Assembly (NCBI GenBank): GCA_965196605.1
Contig: CBDAKK010000001.1
Coordinates: 248,001-312,000, forward strand
DNA from: CBDAKK01 sp965196605
GTDB lineage: Bacteria > Spirochaetota > Spirochaetia > WTKD01 > G963693115
Length of the DNA: 64,000 bases
Direction of reading: 5' to 3'
A program made the position numbers and the translations under genes. The notes under the pieces were generated by a model. It was not told where the DNA came from. It made no database searches and worked only from the letters and a program-made list of their open reading frames with translations. Shown here piece by piece: positions 60,297-64,000 of the stretch; position 1 is the stretch's first letter, and every line of letters starts with the position of its first letter.

Positions 60297-61511
60297 TTAC
60301 AACAATGAATCGTAGAGCGCAAGAAATCGTTTTGCAACTTCGCCACCATCAAAAGACGCGCTCATTGCCTTCACTGCTTTCTTACATGTCTCATATACCG
60401 CATCGTTTGTAAACATGGCATACATTGCATCGCTTAATGCAAGGGGATCATGTGGCTTTGCATATAACGCACCCTCTTGTGCAAGATCTGTCATAGAAGG
60501 ATGATCAACGAGAACCTGTGGAACATAAGAACACATTGCCTCTATTACAGTCATTGATTGTACTTCGGTAACAGATGGCGTAGAAAAAAACCGTGCATGC
60601 TTTAGTATGCCGCTTTTTTTTATATCAGCACTCGGTATTTTTCCTAAGAAGCGCACCTTGTCAGCTATTCCCAAATTTTGCGCCAATGCGCGGTAAGTCT
60701 CAATGAAAGGGCCATCGCCTATTAAAAAAAACATACAGTCGGGAACACGGACTACTACATGAGCTACGGCTTTAAGAAGTACATCTATGGACTTTTCCTG
60801 CCCCATGCGCCCTATAAAAACACCGTAGCGTCCCTTTCGCGACAATGCTTCGGGCGCTATGCGTGATAAGAGTGCATCATCTTCTTGTTGCAGTGAAACC
60901 ACATCAATGCCATTGGGAAGATGCATTGAAGTACTTTTAGGAAATCGTTTTTGTAAATCCTTAAAAATGTTATAACCTGGAGTTGTAACAATATCGCTTA
61001 ACCCTATATATGGACTAATAACCGCCCATATGATACGCCGCAACACATGTATAACAAGCTTTCCTCCATAAGGCATGAGATAGCGCAGATATTTTTCATC
61101 ACATAAATTTGTATGAAAGGTATGAACTCGTGGCAAGCCAAGCTTCTTAGCCATTTTCAACATAGCTTTGCAGGTAAGCCACGGGCCAGTAATGTGCACT
61201 ATATCACAGCGCTGCTCTTGTAATAAAGATGCTATGGTTTTTGTTTGCGCAGACCCAATGGAACGAAGTCCGGGATAAATTTCAGGACCAAAGCCCCAAA
61301 GTTTCATAGGTTTACTCGGAATATAATGCACGGGAATGTTTTCGACAACTTCAAAGTCACCACAACCTTCATCAACGCGCGGAGTAATAATAAAAGGCTC
61401 ATGCCCAAGTTCTTGTAGTGCATGAAGCAAGTTCATGGTAGTCGTAATAATACCATTTATCTCAGGATAAAAGATTTCTATGCCGACTGCTATTCGTAAG
61501 GGTTTTTTCAT
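60297..61511 (-). CDS. GT4-family glycosyltransferase (glycolipid type)
   Basis: 404 residues with the two Rossmann domains of GT-B enzymes. N-domain: IEIFYPEINGIITTT, IVHITGPWLTC, FHTNLCDEKY; C-domain: GVFIGRMGQEKSIDVLLKAV, FLIGDGPF, and the nucleotide-sugar site TPSVTEVQSMTVIEAM, which has Thr-Glu-Val in place of the commoner Ser-Glu-x-x-G pattern. Relatives add sugars to diacylglycerol or phosphatidylinositol; the substrate here is inferred only. The start codon lies six bases after a TACAAT -10 box. Confidence 0.88.
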   Translation of the reverse strand: MKKPLRIAVGIEIFYPEINGIITTTMNLLHALQELGHEPFIITPRVDEGCGDFEVVENIPVHYIPSKPMKLWGFGPEIYPGLRSIGSAQTKTIASLLQEQRCDIVHITGPWLTCKAMLKMAKKLGLPRVHTFHTNLCDEKYLRYLMPYGGKLVIHVLRRIIWAVISPYIGLSDIVTTPGYNIFKDLQKRFPKSTSMHLPNGIDVVSLQQEDDALLSRIAPEALSRKGRYGVFIGRMGQEKSIDVLLKAVAHVVVRVPDCMFFLIGDGPFIETYRALAQNLGIADKVRFLGKIPSADIKKSGILKHARFFSTPSVTEVQSMTVIEAMCSYVPQVLVDHPSMTDLAQEGALYAKPHDPLALSDAMYAMFTNDAVYETCKKAVKAMSASFDGGEVAKRFLALYDSLL

Positions 61512-61517
61512 ATTATT

Positions 61518-61523
61518 ATTGTA
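61518..61523 (-). promoter_or_regulatory. -10 box immediately before the GT4 gene
   Basis: TACAAT followed by six bases and the ATG at 61511; suggests a leaderless mRNA. Confidence 0.4.
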
Positions 61524-61674
61524 CCGCTATAGGTAACACTAGTGGATAGCATCAATTACAGAACGCACTAGATGTGCAAAATTCATCGAGAGCATTTTCA
61601 AACATATGCTACATAGAAGTCTCTAACACGAACTCACGCAAAACAGCGTGGAAAATGCATGAGAAGAAACTAGC

Positions 61675-61680
61675 TATAAT
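61675..61680 (+). promoter_or_regulatory. -10 box immediately before trxB
   Basis: A perfect TATAAT followed by eight bases and the ATG at 61689. No ribosome-binding site is present between them. Confidence 0.5.
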
Positions 61681-61688
61681 AAAACTAT

Positions 61689-62645
61689 ATGGATGATATT
61701 CAGAAAGTCATTATCATAGGTGGTGGTCCTGCGGCTTGCACCGCCGCCTTGTATGCAGCGCGCGCGGAGCTTGCCCCTCTTATGTTTGAAGGCTTTATGG
61801 CAGGGGGCGTTGCGGCAGGGGGACAGCTTACCACTACGTCCCTTGTGGAAAATTTTCCCGGTTTTGAAGAAGGCATAGATGGACCTGATCTTATGGTGCG
61901 CATGCGTTCTCAAGCGCAACGCTTTGGCGCGCGCATAGTTACAGAGACCGTCGAGGCAATAGACGTTGAGCAACGCCCATTTCGCGTTACCACCTCAGCA
62001 AAGGAATACCACGCCCATACGGTAATAATAGCGACAGGAGCAACTGCGCAACGCCTTGGCGTGAAAGGTGAAGAGACGTTTTGGGACAAAGGTATATCGG
62101 CATGCGCAGTATGCGACGGTGCGTTACCGCTTTTTAGAGACAAGCCGCTGCTGGTTGTGGGTGGTGGAGACACCGCCTGCGAGGAAGCGCATTTTTTGAC
62201 AAAGTTTGCAAGTAAGGTGTACATGGCCGTACGCCGTGATGTATTGCGCGCTTCAAAGCCAATGCAAAAACGCATACTTGAGCATCCTAAGATAGAGGTG
62301 CTGTGGAAAACGCAGGTAGAAGAAGCGCGCGGAGAGAACCTCTTGCAATCGCTTGTACTCTTTGAAAGCGACAATCCATCAAATAAAAGGACGCTGTCTG
62401 TTAGTGGTTTATTTTACGCCATAGGGCATGTTCCCAATACGGCATTTTTAAAAAATACGGGCATAACAATGAACGACGTTGGGTACATTATAACCAATGG
62501 GGCTACGAGCATTACCTCCATTGAGGGAATTTTTGCCTGTGGTGATGTACAAGACGCCATATATCGACAAGCAATAACAGCGGCAGGAAGCGGATGTATG
62601 GCAGCTCTCGATGCTGAGAAATATCTTGCAGCGCACGAAAATTAA
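61689..62645 (+). CDS. trxB: Thioredoxin reductase
   Basis: 318 residues, normal length. It reduces thioredoxin with NADPH through FAD. FAD motif VIIIGGGPAACTAALYAAR, redox pair CAVC (residues 139-142), NADPH motif LVVGGGDTACEEAHFL, and the C-terminal GIFACGDVQD. It is divergent from the GT4 gene. The start has no ribosome-binding site and lies just after a -10 box. Confidence 0.96.
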   Translation: MDDIQKVIIIGGGPAACTAALYAARAELAPLMFEGFMAGGVAAGGQLTTTSLVENFPGFEEGIDGPDLMVRMRSQAQRFGARIVTETVEAIDVEQRPFRVTTSAKEYHAHTVIIATGATAQRLGVKGEETFWDKGISACAVCDGALPLFRDKPLLVVGGGDTACEEAHFLTKFASKVYMAVRRDVLRASKPMQKRILEHPKIEVLWKTQVEEARGENLLQSLVLFESDNPSNKRTLSVSGLFYAIGHVPNTAFLKNTGITMNDVGYIITNGATSITSIEGIFACGDVQDAIYRQAITAAGSGCMAALDAEKYLAAHEN

Positions 62646-62670
62646 AAAATACAAGGAATAAAGAAATATT

Positions 62671-63246
62671 ATGAAATATACAGGATTATTAGTTATTGTA
62701 AGCTTACTCTTCGCCTCTTGCGCAAGTGTATATTATTACCGCGATGCAGGCATGGGTAAGACGGAGGGCGTGCGCGCATTTGTAGAGAAACACCCTAAGC
62801 TTATAGACAAGCCCAACCATTTTGGGAGTACCACCTTGATTATAGCAGTACAAAAAAAGAAATATGAAACGGCTCAAGCATTGATAACTTTAGGCGCAAA
62901 TGTAGACTACGAGCACAAGAATTCACAAACACCTCTGCGCATTGCAATTGGTAATGAGGACATAGAAATGGTGAAGTTGCTTATAGACGCAGGCGCCAAT
63001 GTGAACAAAGCAAACTCACATGGTTGGATGCCACTTATGTCAGCAGCAACAAGGGGATATCTGCCAATTGTAAAATTACTGGTGGCTTCGGGTGCTGACG
63101 TATACGCAAAGACAAAAAAAGAGTTTACGGCTTCTGCCTTGGCTTTACAAGAAAATCACACCAATGTGTATGAATATTTGTCATCTCTCATGGACAAGAA
63201 AGCCTCTGCCAACAAAGAAAATTTCCGAACAGCTACTGAGAATTAA
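62671..63246 (+). CDS. Ankyrin-repeat lipoprotein
   Basis: 191 residues. The signal peptide ends in the lipobox LLFASC, so the protein is lipid-anchored. Four or so ankyrin repeats follow (FGSTTLIIAVQKKKYETAQA, SQTPLRIAIGNEDIEMVKLL, HGWMPLMSAATRGYLPIVKL), a protein-binding scaffold facing the periplasm or outside. AAGGAA lies about 13 bases before the ATG. It begins 25 bp after trxB and may share its transcript. Confidence 0.9.
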   Translation: MKYTGLLVIVSLLFASCASVYYYRDAGMGKTEGVRAFVEKHPKLIDKPNHFGSTTLIIAVQKKKYETAQALITLGANVDYEHKNSQTPLRIAIGNEDIEMVKLLIDAGANVNKANSHGWMPLMSAATRGYLPIVKLLVASGADVYAKTKKEFTASALALQENHTNVYEYLSSLMDKKASANKENFRTATEN

Positions 63247-63266
63247 AGTACAAAATTGCCTTTAAA

Positions 63267-63758
63267 CTACTCACGTGCCACTACAGGTGGTAGCGTAAGT
63301 TTGCTCCCTTCAACAAGCTGGTAATTAGCAAAAGCGCCCTTGTTCACCTCTAGGGCGTACTGACACGGCGCGTCCGATGAAACAGGCTCTACGGAGAGTG
63401 GCTGCATGTCTGCAATTTTTACAACAATACCTTGCTTATTGATAAAGGCAATTGATAAGGGAATGAGCGTGTCCTTCATCCAAAAGGCACGCACCGCTTC
63501 GTCACGGAAGACAAATAACATGCCCCTGTGCCTCTGTAGGCTTTTTCTATACATGAGTCCCAAAGCTCGCTCTGCGACATCTTTGGCTATTTCTACATGA
63601 AGCACATTACCAGAGGGCATGGTAATAGTTTTTTGTGGATTTGTTTGAGAGCTCGCTGATGATGTGCAGAACATAATGAAAACACAGGCGCTACATAATA
63701 GCCCATAATAGGCTTGGCACTTGAGGAGACTTTTCTTAAAAAAGAGATAAAAATTCAT
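63267..63758 (-). CDS. DUF192 family exported protein
   Basis: 163 residues. A signal sequence (YYGLLCSACVFIMFCTSSAS) is followed by a DUF192 domain with GLMYRKSL, RGMLFVF, VRAFWMKDTLIPLSIAFI and CQYALEVNKG. The function of the family is unsettled. GAGGAG lies four bases before the ATG at 63758. Its start overlaps the end of the next upstream gene by 23 bp, and it converges with the ankyrin gene. Confidence 0.9.
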   Translation of the reverse strand: MNFYLFFKKSLLKCQAYYGLLCSACVFIMFCTSSASSQTNPQKTITMPSGNVLHVEIAKDVAERALGLMYRKSLQRHRGMLFVFRDEAVRAFWMKDTLIPLSIAFINKQGIVVKIADMQPLSVEPVSSDAPCQYALEVNKGAFANYQLVEGSKLTLPPVVARE

Positions 63759-64000
63759 TTCGCTCCTCTATGCGTGTTTGAACTTTTTGCTGACCAATGG
63801 GCTCGGCATCTTGCGGTTCTGCTGCATCTGCAGTGTATACGTATTTTATCTGTAATGGCTTTTCAAGAAGTATCATTACATCCTCTTCCTGCCACTGGGC
63901 AAGGACTGGTGATATTTTTTGTGCGCGTCCATATTTTTTTTCGTGTGTGCTGTAAATGCTAAAATAGTCCACGACCTTGGTATCGAGATACAAGGTTATT
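63736..64000 (-). CDS. C-terminal part of an unidentified protein (cut by window edge)
   Basis: About 88 codons remain, open to the right edge. The piece reads YLDTKVVDYFSIYSTHEKKY near its start, then ALL-type short segments and a charged end (RIEERNEFLSLF). No domain is recognisable from this part. It overlaps the DUF192 gene start, so both are probably translated from one mRNA. Confidence 0.55.
   Translation of the reverse strand, partial: ITLYLDTKVVDYFSIYSTHEKKYGRAQKISPVLAQWQEEDVMILLEKPLQIKYVYTADAAEPQDAEPIGQQKVQTRIEERNEFLSLF

Overview
The window reads as chromosomal DNA of a host-associated spirochete, most likely a Treponema. Supporting signs are a fliF-fliE-flgC-flgB flagellar cluster, many lipoproteins with loose spirochetal lipoboxes, a short sigma-70 family factor beside a TPR membrane protein, a lone PTS enzyme I, and the linkage rpsF-ssb-rpsR-membrane protein-rplI-dnaB. 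This is inferred from gene content and recalled gene order, with no database comparison. Most genes lie on the minus strand, and the plus strand is C-rich over most of the window, so the minus strand is probably the leading strand.

Layout. 0-6.3 kb: flagellar basal-body genes, then the replication/ribosomal operon rpsF-ssb-rpsR-DUF2232-like-rplI-dnaB with a clear sigma-70 promoter. 6.3-12.6 kb: an M16C zinc peptidase and an HU/Ig-like DNA-binding protein set in long intergenic stretches full of dispersed repeats. 12.6-15.7 kb: a short-chain dehydrogenase, class II fructose-bisphosphate aldolase and a frameshifted GT2-GtrA glycosyltransferase. 15.8-18.6 kb: a 2.9-kb gene-free mosaic array of about 25 hairpin cores separated by interchangeable spacer modules. 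18.7-31.2 kb: tRNA-Phe, the sigma factor, a TPR protein, an AGE-family epimerase, a complete tripartite RND efflux operon, SRP RNA and tRNA-Ser. 31.4-41.1 kb: two giant paralogous lipoproteins, one carrying a long Ser-Asp repeat made of 29 perfect hexamers. 41.3-46.7 kb: htrA-recJ, a repeat-rich gap with a frameshifted small lipoprotein, and tRNA-Gln. 46.7-64 kb: rny, tlyA, gerMN, a coiled-coil membrane protein, ptsI-der-merR-hypothetical-HAD, rpmF-acpP, rnc, the CCA-adding enzyme, a GT4 glycosyltransferase, trxB, an ankyrin lipoprotein and a DUF192 protein.

The features that ordinary annotation does not explain are: (i) the modular hairpin array; (ii) a family of dispersed composite repeats present in at least five intergenic places; (iii) a block (about 12.6-18.6 kb) in which strand composition is reversed relative to its flanks, suggesting a local inversion between repeats; (iv) recurrent promoters whose -10 box lies only 6-8 nt before the start codon, pointing to leaderless mRNAs; and (v) several single-base lesions in homopolymers that split otherwise well-conserved proteins.
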